In this document: one piece after another, positions 1 to 7,955 of the stretch
Layout: the number at the start of each line of letters is the position of its first letter
Numbering within the stretch: the first letter of the stretch is position 1
Assembly: GCF_001426505.1 (NCBI RefSeq)
Contig: NZ_LMEV01000016.1
Coordinates: 355,556-396,082 of the forward strand
Direction of reading: 5' to 3'
DNA length: 40,527 bases
Origin: Variovorax sp. Root473
GTDB taxonomy: Bacteria > Pseudomonadota > Gammaproteobacteria > Burkholderiales > Burkholderiaceae_C
Translations under genes and position numbers: made by a program
The notes under the pieces: model-generated
The model's database searches: none
Seen by the model: only the letters and a program-made list of their open reading frames with translations
What the model was told of the DNA's origin: nothing

Positions 1-437
1 AAGCCACCGGCGACAGCACCGTGGTGCGCCCGCCGCGCGGCACCACGCATGCGGTGCTCGACACGCCGGCCGGCCTGCACGGCTGGCGCTTCAAGGAGGT
101 GCTGGCGCTGGCCGACCGCGTGATCGTGCCGCTGCAGCCGAGCATCTTCGACATCTACGCCACGCGCGATTTCCTCGACCGCCTGATGGAAAGCCGTCGC
201 GCCGAGAAGACCCGCATCGGCCTCGTCGGCATGCGCGTGAACGCCCGCACGCTGGCGGCCGACCGGCTGCACGAGTTCATTGCGAGCCTCGGCGTGCCTG
301 TGCTGGGCGAGCTGCGCGACACGCAGAACTACGTGCAGCTGGCGGCGCGCGGGCTCACGCTGTTCGACATTGCGCCGGGCCGCGTGCAGCGCGACCTGGC
401 GCAGTGGCAGCCGATCTGCGAATGGCTCGACGCCTGA
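1..437 (+). CDS. ParA family ATPase, C-terminal part (5' end outside window)
   Basis: The reading frame is open from the left edge and ends with TGA at 435-437, so only the C-terminal ~144 residues are seen. The order of motifs fits the ParA/MinD P-loop ATPases: a beta strand ending in VLDTPAG (Walker A' type switch region with the catalytic Asp), then RVIVPLQPSIFDIYA and a late VGMRVNAR strand. The Walker A lysine motif would lie before the window. Family members partition plasmids or chromosomes, or position protein complexes, by ATP-driven dimerisation on DNA. This one is chromosomal with no ParB gene in view, so the cargo is unknown. A GTG at 21 is in frame but lies inside the conserved fold and is not the start. 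Confidence 0.8.
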   Translation, partial: ATGDSTVVRPPRGTTHAVLDTPAGLHGWRFKEVLALADRVIVPLQPSIFDIYATRDFLDRLMESRRAEKTRIGLVGMRVNARTLAADRLHEFIASLGVPVLGELRDTQNYVQLAARGLTLFDIAPGRVQRDLAQWQPICEWLDA

Positions 438-517
438 GCGGCCCCCGGATCTCCCCGATTCCCGGTTGTCGCAAGTCCGACAGCCAGCCTTGTGCCCTTG
501 GTACCAGAATGCCCCGC

Positions 518-979
518 ATGACCAAAAAGACATTCCAGACCCTTCAGGATCTCGCCGCCTGCGTCGGCCAGGAAGTCGCCGTGAGCGACTGGATTGCCGT
601 GACCCAGCAGCAGGTGAACCAGTTCGCCGAAGCGACGGGCGACCACCAGTGGATCCACGTTGATGTGGAGCGGGCCAGGTCCGGCCCCTTCGGCGCGCCG
701 ATTGCGCACGGGTTTCTCACGCTGTCACTGCTGCCGAAGTTCTTCGAGACGGCCATCGACGTGGTCGAGTCGCGCATGGGCGTGAATTACGGCCTGAACC
801 GCGTGCGCTTCATGTCGCCGGTGCCCGTGGGCCAGCGCCTGCGCGCGCGCATGAAGCTGCTGAGCGCCGAGCCGATTCCCAATGACGGCCTGCAGATGAC
901 CTGGGAAACCACGATCGAGCTCGAAGGCGCCGCCAAGCCGGCGTGTGTCGCCGAGTCGGTGGTGCGCCGTTTTCCCTGA
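518..979 (+). CDS. MaoC-like (hotdog fold) hydratase/dehydratase
   Basis: A 153-residue protein of the MaoC/R-specific enoyl-CoA hydratase family, the single-hotdog type. The hydratase signature is visible near residues 38-66: TGDHQWIHVDVERA with the catalytic Asp and His, followed by FGAPIAHGFLTLS. The family hydrates trans-2-enoyl-CoA to (R)-3-hydroxyacyl-CoA, and single-domain forms of this length are common in beta-proteobacteria. The ATG at 518 is preferred over the in-frame ATG at 509 because the conserved part begins just after it; upstream in-frame residues look like antisense noise. The substrate chain length cannot be read from the sequence. It stands alone, followed by a pyrimidine-rich 28-base gap and a convergent gene. 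Confidence 0.85.
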   Translation: MTKKTFQTLQDLAACVGQEVAVSDWIAVTQQQVNQFAEATGDHQWIHVDVERARSGPFGAPIAHGFLTLSLLPKFFETAIDVVESRMGVNYGLNRVRFMSPVPVGQRLRARMKLLSAEPIPNDGLQMTWETTIELEGAAKPACVAESVVRRFP

Positions 980-1007
980 GCGAGTTTTTCTTCTTCTCTT
1001 CTTCTCT

Positions 1008-1301
1008 TTACATGCGGCGGTCGGTGACCTCGCCGTAGGTGGCCGCGCCCTGGCGGGTGATGCCGACGGCGCTCGCGCGCACCACGGCGCGGTCGACGTT
1101 GCCCGAGGTCGGGCGGGCCACGCCGGTGCCGCCGTTGCTGATCTGCAGCGGCTGCATGGCTTGCGCCTGGACCTGGGCGCGCGTCAGCGACGACTGGAAG
1201 GGCGCGGGCGGCAGTGGGTTCTGCTCGCCCTGGAAGGCATGGGCGCCGCCACCGAAGGCGAGGGCGGCGAGCGTGACGAGGCGCAGGGTGGTGGTGTGCA
1301 T
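1008..1301 (-). CDS. small secreted protein, possibly DUF4148-like
   Basis: A 97-residue protein with a clear Sec signal peptide: MHTTTLR, then a hydrophobic stretch LVTLAALAFGGG and an AHA-F type cleavage site near residue 21. The mature part is short, polar and without cysteines; the segment SLTRAQVQAQA resembles the LTRAEVxAE start of DUF4148 proteins, which are abundant in Burkholderiales and of unknown function. The start at 1301 is set by an AAGGAG ribosome site 7 bases upstream on this strand (about 1309-1314). An in-frame ATG at 1370 would place 23 polar residues before the signal peptide and is less likely. Function unknown; probably periplasmic. Confidence 0.65.
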   Translation of the reverse strand: MHTTTLRLVTLAALAFGGGAHAFQGEQNPLPPAPFQSSLTRAQVQAQAMQPLQISNGGTGVARPTSGNVDRAVVRASAVGITRQGAATYGEVTDRRM

Positions 1302-1424
1302 GGCGAAACTCCTTGGCAGTGAGCATTGAGGGGACGGATGCCGGTGCGAATCACCGACATGCCTTCTCATACGCTGCGCAGCGCCGATCGGATGTGCCCC
1401 TGCCGCGCGAAGGGCGAACGGCCG

Positions 1425-1886
1425 TCAGCCGAAACCGTTCTGCCGCCAGGCCTCGAACACCGTGACGGCCACCGCGTTCGACAGATTCAGGCTGCGTTGG
1501 CCAGCACGCATCGGCAATCGCAGCCGCTGTGGCTCGGCAAAGCCGTCGCGGATCGACGGCGGCAAGCCAGCGGTTTCCGAGCCGAACACCAGCCAGTCGC
1601 CGGGCTGGAAGCGCACGTCGTGCACGGCGCGGGTGCCGCGCGTGGTCAGCGCGAACATGCGGTCGGCCGGCGGCTGCTGCGTGGCCAGCAATGCGGCCCA
1701 GTCGGCGTGGCGCTTGAGTTCGGCGTACTCGTGGTAATCGAGCCCGGCGCGGCGCAGCAGGCGATCGTCCATCGAAAAGCCGAGCGGCTCCACCAGGTGC
1801 AGCGTGCAGCCGGTGTTGGCCGCGAGCCGGATCACGTTGCCGGTGTTCGGCGGAATTTCGGGGTGGACCAGGACGATATGGAACAT
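1425..1886 (-). CDS. trmL: tRNA (cytidine(34)-2'-O)-methyltransferase TrmL
   Basis: A 153-residue SPOUT-class methyltransferase of the usual TrmL length. Hallmarks of the family are the start MFHIVLVHPEIPPNTGNVIRLAANTG (residues 1-26), the middle strand WLVFGSETAGLP with the SAM-binding knot, and the C-terminal LRLPM...SLNLSNAVAVTVFEAWRQ. TrmL uses SAM to methylate the ribose 2'-O of the wobble base C34/U34 in leucine tRNAs. It lies 31 bases downstream of comF on the same strand and is probably co-transcribed with it, an unrelated pairing that recurs in this group. I am confident of the family; the exact tRNA set is taken from the characterised enzyme. Confidence 0.93.
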   Translation of the reverse strand: MFHIVLVHPEIPPNTGNVIRLAANTGCTLHLVEPLGFSMDDRLLRRAGLDYHEYAELKRHADWAALLATQQPPADRMFALTTRGTRAVHDVRFQPGDWLVFGSETAGLPPSIRDGFAEPQRLRLPMRAGQRSLNLSNAVAVTVFEAWRQNGFG

Positions 1887-1917
1887 GTGCCGATTGTCGC
1901 GGGCGCCGCTGGCGGGT

Positions 1918-2634
1918 TCAGCGGGGCGGATCGGTCCGCGCGAGCACGACGCCGGTGATGTGCGTCGCGCCCGCCAGGCGCAAGGTGGCGGCCGCGGCGA
2001 ACAGCGAGGCGCCGCTGGTCATCACGTCGTCCACCAGCACCACGCGCCGTCCCTGGAGGTCCGCGACGCGCAGCGGCTCCACGGCGAAAGCCCCGCGCAG
2101 GTTGCGCAGGCGGTCGACGCGCGGCAGGCCGCTCTGCGCGGGCGTGTCGCGCGTGCGCAGCAGCAGGGTGGCGTCGGTTTTGGCCGGTGCCAGCCGGCGC
2201 GCAAGCTCGTGCGCCTGGTTGAAGCCGCGCTCGGCCAGCCGCCCGGGCGCCAGCGGCATCGGCAACACGAAGTCGCACTGCTCCAGCGCCGGCTCCACCC
2301 AGGGCGCGCTGCGCAACAGGGTGGCCAGCGGACCGGCCCAGCCCGCCTCGCCGCGGAATTTGAACTGCGCGATGCAATCGGGCCACGGCCAGGCATACGT
2401 GCAGGCCGCGAGGCAGGCATCGAGCGGTGGCGGGTGCTTGATGCATTCGCCGCAGCGGACCACGCCCTCGGGCATCGGCAGGGCGCAGCTCCCGCAGCGC
2501 GCGGTCGGTGGCGCAAAGCGTGCCACGCAGGCGTCGCACACGCGCTGCGCGGGCCAGGCGCGGCAGACCTCGCACTGGCTGGGCAGCCGGGCGAGCAGCG
2601 AGGTGAAAGGCCTCAGGGCCCGGCGGTTGTGCAT
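1918..2634 (-). CDS. comF: ComF family protein (phosphoribosyltransferase fold)
   Basis: A 238-residue protein with the two parts expected of ComF/GntX. There is an N-terminal zinc-finger-like segment with cysteine pairs (CEVC, CDAC, CGSC, CGEC between residues ~21 and 64) and a C-terminal type I phosphoribosyltransferase domain. The PRPP-binding loop is VVLVDDVMTSGAS near residues 198-210. ComF is needed for DNA uptake in naturally competent bacteria and is thought to act inside the cell on incoming single strands; the catalytic activity is unproven. The start codon at 2634 lies only 5 bases from a TATATT -10-like box on the reverse strand (2645-2640), with no ribosome site, so a leaderless message is likely. 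Divergent from the methyltransferase at 2657. Confidence 0.9.
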   Translation of the reverse strand: MHNRRALRPFTSLLARLPSQCEVCRAWPAQRVCDACVARFAPPTARCGSCALPMPEGVVRCGECIKHPPPLDACLAACTYAWPWPDCIAQFKFRGEAGWAGPLATLLRSAPWVEPALEQCDFVLPMPLAPGRLAERGFNQAHELARRLAPAKTDATLLLRTRDTPAQSGLPRVDRLRNLRGAFAVEPLRVADLQGRRVVLVDDVMTSGASLFAAAATLRLAGATHITGVVLARTDPPR

Positions 2635-2639
2635 GCCTC

Positions 2640-2647
2640 AATATACT
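2640..2647. promoter_or_regulatory. overlapping divergent -10 elements between comF and the BioC-like gene
   Basis: The intergenic space is 22 bases. On the + strand TATACT (2642-2647) lies 9 bases before the ATG at 2657; on the - strand TATATT (2645-2640) lies 5 bases before the ATG at 2634. Each matches five of six bases of the sigma-70 -10 consensus and they share four base pairs. No purine-rich ribosome site is present on either side. The -35 elements, if used, would sit inside the opposing coding regions; none is obvious. Inferred from sequence only. Confidence 0.5.
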
Positions 2648-2656
2648 CACGGCCCC

Positions 2657-3571
2657 ATGGCCACCGACCCCGCAAGACGCCCGCCGACCATCGATTCCAC
2701 GGCGGCCGACCGCTGGCGCCGGCTCGCGCCCGCCGAGGGCTCGCCCTGGCTGCACGAGGAAATCGGCCGCCGGATGGAAGACCGGCTGCAATGGATCAAG
2801 GCCCAGCCGCGCACCTGGGCCGACTGGTCGCCGCTGCGCGGCGGCCTTGAGGCGCACGCGCTGCTGGCCCGCCGCTACCGCGACGCCGAAGCCTTCGTCA
2901 TCGAACCCGAGCCCGCGCTGGCCGAACGGACCGGCGAAGCGCTGACCGCGCCCTGGTGGAGCGCGCGCCGCTGGCAGGGCGGCAAGGCGCGCTTCGACGC
3001 GCCGCCCGAAGACGGCGTCGACCTGCTCTGGGCCAACATGTCGCTGCACATGGCAGCCGACCCCGAGGCGCTCATCGCGCAGTGGCATCGACTGGTGGCG
3101 ACCAACGGCTTCCTGATGTTTTCCTGCCTCGGCCCGGACACCGTGCGTGAGCTGCGGGCCCTGCACGCCCGGCTTGGCTGGCCCGCCGCCGGCCATGAAT
3201 ACACCGACATGCATGACTGGGGCGACATGCTCGTGCACGCCGGTTTCGCCGAGCCCGTGATGGACATGGAGCGCATCGTGCTCACCTGGGCCACCCCCGA
3301 GGCCGCGCTGGCCGAGCTGCGCACCCTGGGGCGCAACCTGCATCCGGCACGTTTCGCCGCACTGCGCGGCAAGGCCTGGCACCGTTCGCTCAAGCAGGCC
3401 CTGCCCGCGCTGGCACCGGCCCCGGAAGGCGAGGGCCGCATCGCGTTGACCTTCGAGGTCATCTACGGGCACGCCTTCAAGCCGACGCCGCGCGTCGCGC
3501 TGTCGCCCGAGAGCGCGGTCTCGCTGCGCGAGATGCGATCGATGCTCCAGCGCGGCCGCCCTGGCGCCTGA
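2657..3571 (+). CDS. BioC-like SAM-dependent methyltransferase with a degenerate motif I
   Basis: A 304-residue protein similar to the proteins labelled malonyl-ACP O-methyltransferase (BioC) in Burkholderiales. Shared features are the WANMSLHMAADPEALIAQWHRLV strand and helix (residues ~130-150), FSCLGPDTVRELR (~156-168) and the YTDMHDWGDMLVHAGFAEPVMDME block (~179-202). BioC methylates malonyl-ACP to disguise it for pimelate synthesis in the biotin pathway. The glycine-rich SAM loop that normally reads like LDLGCGxG is not visible; the corresponding region has only WSPLRGGLEAH (~55-65). No other bio gene is nearby. Either SAM binding is divergent or the protein has another role. The start at 2657 is chosen by the -10-like TATACT 9 bases upstream; there is no ribosome site. 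Confidence 0.6.
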   Translation: MATDPARRPPTIDSTAADRWRRLAPAEGSPWLHEEIGRRMEDRLQWIKAQPRTWADWSPLRGGLEAHALLARRYRDAEAFVIEPEPALAERTGEALTAPWWSARRWQGGKARFDAPPEDGVDLLWANMSLHMAADPEALIAQWHRLVATNGFLMFSCLGPDTVRELRALHARLGWPAAGHEYTDMHDWGDMLVHAGFAEPVMDMERIVLTWATPEAALAELRTLGRNLHPARFAALRGKAWHRSLKQALPALAPAPEGEGRIALTFEVIYGHAFKPTPRVALSPESAVSLREMRSMLQRGRPGA

Positions 3572-3598
3572 GCGACGCGGCAGCCCTCATTCGGTGCG

Positions 3599-3695
3599 CG
3601 AGGGGCACGCTCTACCCGCTACAATCCGCCGTTGCGTGAAACTCGCGGGTATTCTCCCGCGATCGAGGGGTGTCGGATCCTGTTTGTACGAGGGG
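3599..3695 (+). promoter_or_regulatory. promoter and structured leader of the cytochrome oxidase cluster
   Basis: The 163 bases before the DUF2244 gene hold no coding region I can support. TACAAT at 3620-3625 is a plausible -10 box, though no good -35 is seen at 16-18 bases. Downstream, TCGCGGG (3643-3649) and CCCGCGA (3656-3662) form a perfect 7-bp stem with a TATTCT loop. It has no T-tract, so it is not a standard terminator. The heptamer CGAGGGG occurs three times on this strand, at 3599-3605, 3664-3670 and 3689-3695. The repeats and hairpin could mark a regulated 5' leader for the oxidase operon; this is inference. Confidence 0.4.
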
Positions 3696-3734
3696 TTTGG
3701 CCACCATCGACGCACCGATTTGCTGAACTCGCCC

Positions 3735-4211
3735 GTGTCGAATTCCGTGTTTCGTTTTGCCACCGTCTCAGGCCAGAACATCCACTGGTTCCTGAAACGA
3801 AATTGCTCGGTGACGCCGAGCCAGCTGGGCTGGCTCTACGCCTCGCTGTGCGTGGTATCTCTGGGAACGGGCATGGTGTTCTGGCTGCACGGTGCGCCGC
3901 TGGTACTGCCATTCGCCTGGCTCGAACTGGCCGCGGTGGGCTTTGCGTTCATGATGTACGCGCGGCATGCCACCGATGGCGAACGGATCGCGCTGCAAGG
4001 CGGGCGCCTCGTCGTAGAGCTCGAGAACGGTGGGCACTACGAACGCACGGAATTTCTTCCGCACCAGGTGCGGATCGAACCGCAGACCGGCGATCGTTCG
4101 CTGATCGAGGTCTCGGGGCAGGGTCGATCGGTCAGGGTGGGGCGCTATGTACGCCCGGAGTTGCGAGCCGCACTGGCCCGCGAGATTCGCATGGCGTTGC
4201 GTGGCGCCTGA
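3735..4211 (+). CDS. DUF2244 membrane protein upstream of cytochrome oxidase subunit II
   Basis: A protein of about 158 residues with the DUF2244 pattern. It has an N-terminal cytosolic strand (FRFATVSGQNIHWFLKRNCS), two transmembrane helices in residues ~33-75 (LGWLYASLCVVSLGTGMVFWL and LVLPFAWLELAAVGFAFMMY), and a C-terminal PH-like beta domain rich in VELENGGHYERTEF-type strands ending in an Arg-rich helix. DUF2244 genes commonly precede ctaC in alpha- and beta-proteobacteria, so a role in oxidase assembly or membrane homeostasis is likely but unproven. There is no ATG near the conserved start. GTG at 3735 fits best; a TTG at 3720 is the alternative. The frame extends upstream to 3594 but through the leader hairpin, with un-protein-like content. 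Confidence 0.75.
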   Translation: MSNSVFRFATVSGQNIHWFLKRNCSVTPSQLGWLYASLCVVSLGTGMVFWLHGAPLVLPFAWLELAAVGFAFMMYARHATDGERIALQGGRLVVELENGGHYERTEFLPHQVRIEPQTGDRSLIEVSGQGRSVRVGRYVRPELRAALAREIRMALRGA

Positions 4212-4271
4212 GGGGGCTCGCGCGGTGCTGCACGGTTGGGTTTGTCGAAAAATTGAAGAAACGTGAACACG

Positions 4272-5450
4272 ATGAAGAGCATTTGGCGCAATAAGTACAG
4301 GCCGGCGAATCTGTTGCTGGCGGCCGGCGCGGCGTTCAGCAACGCGGCGCACGCAGTCAACGATCTGCCCGGCGGCCCTGCGGTGCGCCAGCTGAATCTC
4401 CCGGTCGGCGTGACCAAGATCGCGCAGGAGCAGCATCTGCTCCACACGATCATGATGATCATCTGCACGGTCATCTTCGTCGCCGTGTTCGCGGTGATGT
4501 TCTATTCCATCTGGAAGCACCGCAAGTCGGTGGGCCACAAGGCCGCCAACTTCCATGAATCGGTGGTGGTCGAGGTCATCTGGACCATCGTTCCCTTCCT
4601 CATCGTGATCGTGATGGCGTTGCCCGCCACCAAGGTGCTCGTGGCCCAGAAGGACACCACGAACGCCGACCTCACGATCAAGACCACGGGCTACCAGTGG
4701 AAGTGGGGCTACGACTACCTGAATGGCGAAGGCGAGGGCCTGGCCTTCATCTCCACGCTCGACAGCTCGCAGCGCGCCATGTCCGACGCCGGTGCGAAGG
4801 GCGCCATGCCCGACGACTACCTGCTCAAGGTCGACAACCCGATGGTTGTGCCGGTGCAGAAGAAGGTCCGCATCATTACCACCGCGAACGACGTGATCCA
4901 CGCCTTCGCCGTGCCGCAGCTGGGCCTCAAGCAGGACGCCATTCCCGGCTTCGTGCGCGATACCTGGTTCCGCGCCGAGACCGTGGGCGACTACTACGGC
5001 CAGTGCCAGGAACTGTGCGGCAAGGAACACGCCTACATGCCGATCCACGTGAAGGTGCTGTCGGCAGCCGACTACACCGCCTGGGTCGCCACCAAGCGCA
5101 AGGAAGCCGCCGCCAAGCTCGACGACCCGACCAAGGTCTGGACGCTGCCCGACATGCTGGCACGCGGCGAGAAGGTCTATGCCGCCAACTGCGCGGCCTG
5201 CCACCAGGCCAACGGCAAGGGCGCAGGTCCGATCAAGCCGCTCGATGGCGCAGCCAAGGTGACCGATCCTGACCACAAGGTGCAACTGCTGGTGTTGCTC
5301 AACGGCCAGAACAACGGTGCCATGCCTTCCTGGAAACAGCTGAGCGACACCGACCTCGCGGCCGTGGCGACGTACACGAAGAACAGCTGGTCGAACAAGA
5401 CGGGCCAGCTGGTGCAACCGGCTGAAGTGCTGGCCCTGCGCGGCAAGTGA
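4272..5450 (+). CDS. ctaC: cytochrome c oxidase subunit II with fused cytochrome c domain
   Basis: About 392 residues: a signal peptide (residues 1-28), two transmembrane helices (~58-80 and ~97-120) and a periplasmic cupredoxin domain. The CuA ligands are His210, Cys245, Glu247, Cys249, His253 and Met256 in the VIHAFAVP and [12 protein letters not shown] motifs. A C-terminal class I cytochrome c domain has Cys307-Ala-Ala-Cys310-His311 and a likely axial Met351, making this a caa3-type subunit II. It accepts electrons from cytochrome c at CuA and passes them to haem a in subunit I. The ATG at 4272 is chosen because a weak GAAGAA ribosome site ends 11 bases before it; the GTG at 4263 is too close to that site. 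It is followed 43 bases later by ctaD. Confidence 0.97.
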   Translation: MKSIWRNKYRPANLLLAAGAAFSNAAHAVNDLPGGPAVRQLNLPVGVTKIAQEQHLLHTIMMIICTVIFVAVFAVMFYSIWKHRKSVGHKAANFHESVVVEVIWTIVPFLIVIVMALPATKVLVAQKDTTNADLTIKTTGYQWKWGYDYLNGEGEGLAFISTLDSSQRAMSDAGAKGAMPDDYLLKVDNPMVVPVQKKVRIITTANDVIHAFAVPQLGLKQDAIPGFVRDTWFRAETVGDYYGQCQELCGKEHAYMPIHVKVLSAADYTAWVATKRKEAAAKLDDPTKVWTLPDMLARGEKVYAANCAACHQANGKGAGPIKPLDGAAKVTDPDHKVQLLVLLNGQNNGAMPSWKQLSDTDLAAVATYTKNSWSNKTGQLVQPAEVLALRGK

Positions 5451-5493
5451 TCCGACGGCGCACCGCGAAGAAGAAATTGCAAGGAACAACGAC

Positions 5494-7131
5494 ATGAGCG
5501 CAGTCCTCGACCCCCATGGTCACGCCCCAGGCGGCCACGCACACGACGAACATCACGACCACCACGCGCCCACCGGCTGGCGCCGTTGGGTGTTCGCGAC
5601 CAACCACAAGGACATCGGCACGCTCTACCTGCTGTTCAGCTTCACGATGCTGATGATCGGCGGCGTGCTCGCCCTGCTGATTCGCGCCGAGCTGTTCCAG
5701 CCCGGCCTGCAGATGGTGAACCCCGAGCTGTTCAACCAGTTCACCACCATGCACGGCCTGATCATGGTGTTCGGCGCGATCATGCCGGCCTTCGTGGGCT
5801 TCGCAAACTGGATGATCCCGTTGCAGATCGGTGCATCCGATATGGCGTTCGCGCGCATGAACAACTTCAGCTTCTGGCTGCTGATTCCGGCGGCCATCAT
5901 GCTGGCGGGTTCGTTCTTCATGCCTGGCGGCGCACCCGCAGCTGGCTGGACGCTGTACGCCCCGCTCACGCTGCAGATGGGCCCCTCGATGGACGCCGGC
6001 ATCTTCGCGATGCACATCATGGGCGCCTCGTCGATCATGGGCTCGATCAACATCATCGTCACCATCCTGAACATGCGCGCCCCCGGCATGACGCTGATGA
6101 AGATGCCGATGTTCTGCTGGACCTGGCTCATCACCGCTTACCTGCTGATCGCCGTGATGCCCGTGCTCGCCGGCGCCATCACGATGACGCTGACCGACCG
6201 CCACTTCGGCACCAGCTTCTTCAATCCTGCCGGCGGCGGTGACCCGGTGATGTACCAGCACATCTTCTGGTTCTTCGGCCACCCCGAGGTCTACATCATG
6301 ATTTTGCCGGCCTTCGGCATCATCAGCCAGGTGGTCCCGGCCTTCGCCCGCAAGAAGCTCTTCGGCTATGCCTCGATGGTGTACGCGACCTCGTCGATCG
6401 CCATCCTGTCGTTCATCGTGTGGGCCCACCACATGTTCACGACCGGCATGCCGCTCACCGGCCAGCTGTTCTTCATGTACGCGACCATGCTGATCGCCGT
6501 GCCCACGGCCGTGAAGATCTTCAACTGGATTGCCACCATGTGGCAGGGCTCGATGACCTTCGAGACGCCCATGTTGTTCGCAGTCGGCTTCATCTTCGTG
6601 TTCACGATGGGCGGCTTCACCGGCCTGATCCTCGCGGTCGCACCCATCGACACGCAGTTGCAGGACACGTATTACGTGGTGGCCCACTTCCACTACGTGC
6701 TGGTGGCCGGCTCGCTGTTTGCCATGTTCTCGGGCTTCTACTACTGGGCGCCCAAGTGGACCGGCGTGATGTACAACGAAACGCGCGGCAAGGTCCACTT
6801 CTGGTGGTCGCTGATCTCGTTCAACGTCACCTTCTTCCCCATGCACTTCCTGGGCCTGGCCGGCATGCCGCGTCGCTACGCCGACTACCCCATGCAGTTC
6901 GCCGACTTCAACGCCATCGCCTCGGTGGGTGCGTTCTTCTTCGGTTTCGCGCAGCTCTACTTCTTCCTGTTCATCGTGCTGCCTTCGATGCGCGGCAAGG
7001 GTGAAGCAGCGCCTCAGAAGCCCTGGGAAGCGGCCGAAGGTCTCGAGTGGGAAGTGCCGTCGCCGGCCCCGTTCCATACCTTCGAGAACCCGCCCAAGCT
7101 CGACGCGACCGCCACCAAGGTGATCGGCTGA
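5494..7131 (+). CDS. ctaD: cytochrome c oxidase subunit I
   Basis: A 545-residue, 12-helix haem-copper oxidase subunit of type A. The metal ligands are all in place. His87 (TMHGLIM) and His400 ligate the low-spin haem a; His263 cross-linked to Tyr267 in FGHPEVY, together with His312-His313 (WAHHMF), bind CuB; and His398 of HFH binds haem a3. The HPEVY tyrosine and the family context make this an A-family proton pump. The N-terminus carries a His-rich cytosolic stretch (residues ~8-29) that could bind metal. An AAGGAAC ribosome site precedes the ATG at 5494. It forms the catalytic core with CtaC and CtaE encoded in the same cluster. Confidence 0.98.
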   Translation: MSAVLDPHGHAPGGHAHDEHHDHHAPTGWRRWVFATNHKDIGTLYLLFSFTMLMIGGVLALLIRAELFQPGLQMVNPELFNQFTTMHGLIMVFGAIMPAFVGFANWMIPLQIGASDMAFARMNNFSFWLLIPAAIMLAGSFFMPGGAPAAGWTLYAPLTLQMGPSMDAGIFAMHIMGASSIMGSINIIVTILNMRAPGMTLMKMPMFCWTWLITAYLLIAVMPVLAGAITMTLTDRHFGTSFFNPAGGGDPVMYQHIFWFFGHPEVYIMILPAFGIISQVVPAFARKKLFGYASMVYATSSIAILSFIVWAHHMFTTGMPLTGQLFFMYATMLIAVPTAVKIFNWIATMWQGSMTFETPMLFAVGFIFVFTMGGFTGLILAVAPIDTQLQDTYYVVAHFHYVLVAGSLFAMFSGFYYWAPKWTGVMYNETRGKVHFWWSLISFNVTFFPMHFLGLAGMPRRYADYPMQFADFNAIASVGAFFFGFAQLYFFLFIVLPSMRGKGEAAPQKPWEAAEGLEWEVPSPAPFHTFENPPKLDATATKVIG

Positions 7132-7171
7132 TCACCCGCGCACGCCGGACAAGCACAACGACCGCACGACG

Positions 7172-7288
7172 ATGACGACGCCTGAGCAAAGAAAGAACAA
7201 CCGACGCATGGGGCTCACGCTGGCCTCCATCGCGGTGATCTTCTTCATCGGCTTCATCGTCCGCATGGTCTGGTTCAGCGGGCGCTGA
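7172..7288 (+). CDS. cytochrome oxidase small assembly protein (38 residues)
   Basis: A very short frame from ATG 7172 to TGA 7286-7288: a basic, Asn/Arg-rich N-terminus (MTTPEQRKNNRR) followed by one transmembrane helix (residues ~14-32, GLTLASIAVIFFIGFIV) and a short tail RMVWFSGR. Small single-helix peptides between ctaD and ctaG are known in Burkholderiales as cytochrome oxidase small assembly proteins. They may help CuB insertion together with CtaG, or stabilise the complex. Position (40 bases after ctaD, 37 before ctaG) and topology support this. No strong ribosome site is seen. The gene is easily missed by gene finders because of its length. Confidence 0.75.
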   Translation: MTTPEQRKNNRRMGLTLASIAVIFFIGFIVRMVWFSGR

Positions 7289-7325
7289 CCGCGCCGCATC
7301 GCAACCCCCGAACGGAAGCAACAGC

Positions 7326-7955
7326 ATGAGCCTCGGCCAACGCATCCGCCGCGCCAACGTCCGCATGGTCGGCAAGCTGGCCGTCGTGACCTGCGGCATG
7401 TTCGCCTTCGGTTATGCGCTGGTGCCGATGTACCGCGCGATCTGCGAAATGACCGGCATCAACATCCTCGCGCTCTCCGAACTGCAAGTGCCGGGCGGCG
7501 CGAGCGGCGCCAAGAACGTGCGCGTTCCGGATAACACGCAGGTCGACATGACCCGCACGATCAAGGTCGAGTTCGACTCCAACGTGCGCGGTGGCTTGTG
7601 GGACTTCAAGCCGGCCGAGCGCTTCATCGAAGTGCATCCGGGTCAGCTGAACACGGTGATGTACGAGTTCCAGAACACGCAGAACCGCCGTATGGCCGCG
7701 CAGGCCATTCCGAGCTATGCACCGCAGCAGGCCGCGGCGCATTTCAACAAGCTTGAGTGCTTCTGCTTCAACCAGTACACGCTCGACGCGGGCGAGAAGA
7801 AGCAGTGGCCGGTCGCCTTCGTGATCGATCCGAAGATCTCGAAGGACGTCAAGACCATCACGCTGTCGTACACCTTCTTCGAGGTGGGCGGCAAGACGCC
7901 TCCGGCCCCGGTGGCCGCCGTTTCGCATGCTGTCGCCGATGAGCCGCGCTCGTGA
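7326..7955 (+). CDS. ctaG: cytochrome c oxidase copper chaperone CtaG/Cox11
   Basis: A 209-residue protein with a single N-terminal membrane anchor (residues ~15-38, ending ALVPMYRAICEMTGI) and a periplasmic immunoglobulin-like Cox11 domain. The copper-binding motif is ECFCFNQYTL (near residues 142-151), and the family's conserved Cys in YRAICE is present. Cox11/CtaG delivers Cu(I) to the CuB site of subunit I. The ATG at 7326 follows an ACGGAAGCA ribosome site. The stop codon overlaps the GTG of the next gene (GTGA), suggesting translational coupling. Confidence 0.96.
   Translation: MSLGQRIRRANVRMVGKLAVVTCGMFAFGYALVPMYRAICEMTGINILALSELQVPGGASGAKNVRVPDNTQVDMTRTIKVEFDSNVRGGLWDFKPAERFIEVHPGQLNTVMYEFQNTQNRRMAAQAIPSYAPQQAAAHFNKLECFCFNQYTLDAGEKKQWPVAFVIDPKISKDVKTITLSYTFFEVGGKTPPAPVAAVSHAVADEPRS

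Noticed and set aside
1342..1382. Small inverted repeats CGGTG-CGAAT-CACCG and GCTGCGCAGC after trmL
   Set aside because: Short stems without a T-tract on either strand; such palindromes are common by chance at this GC content.
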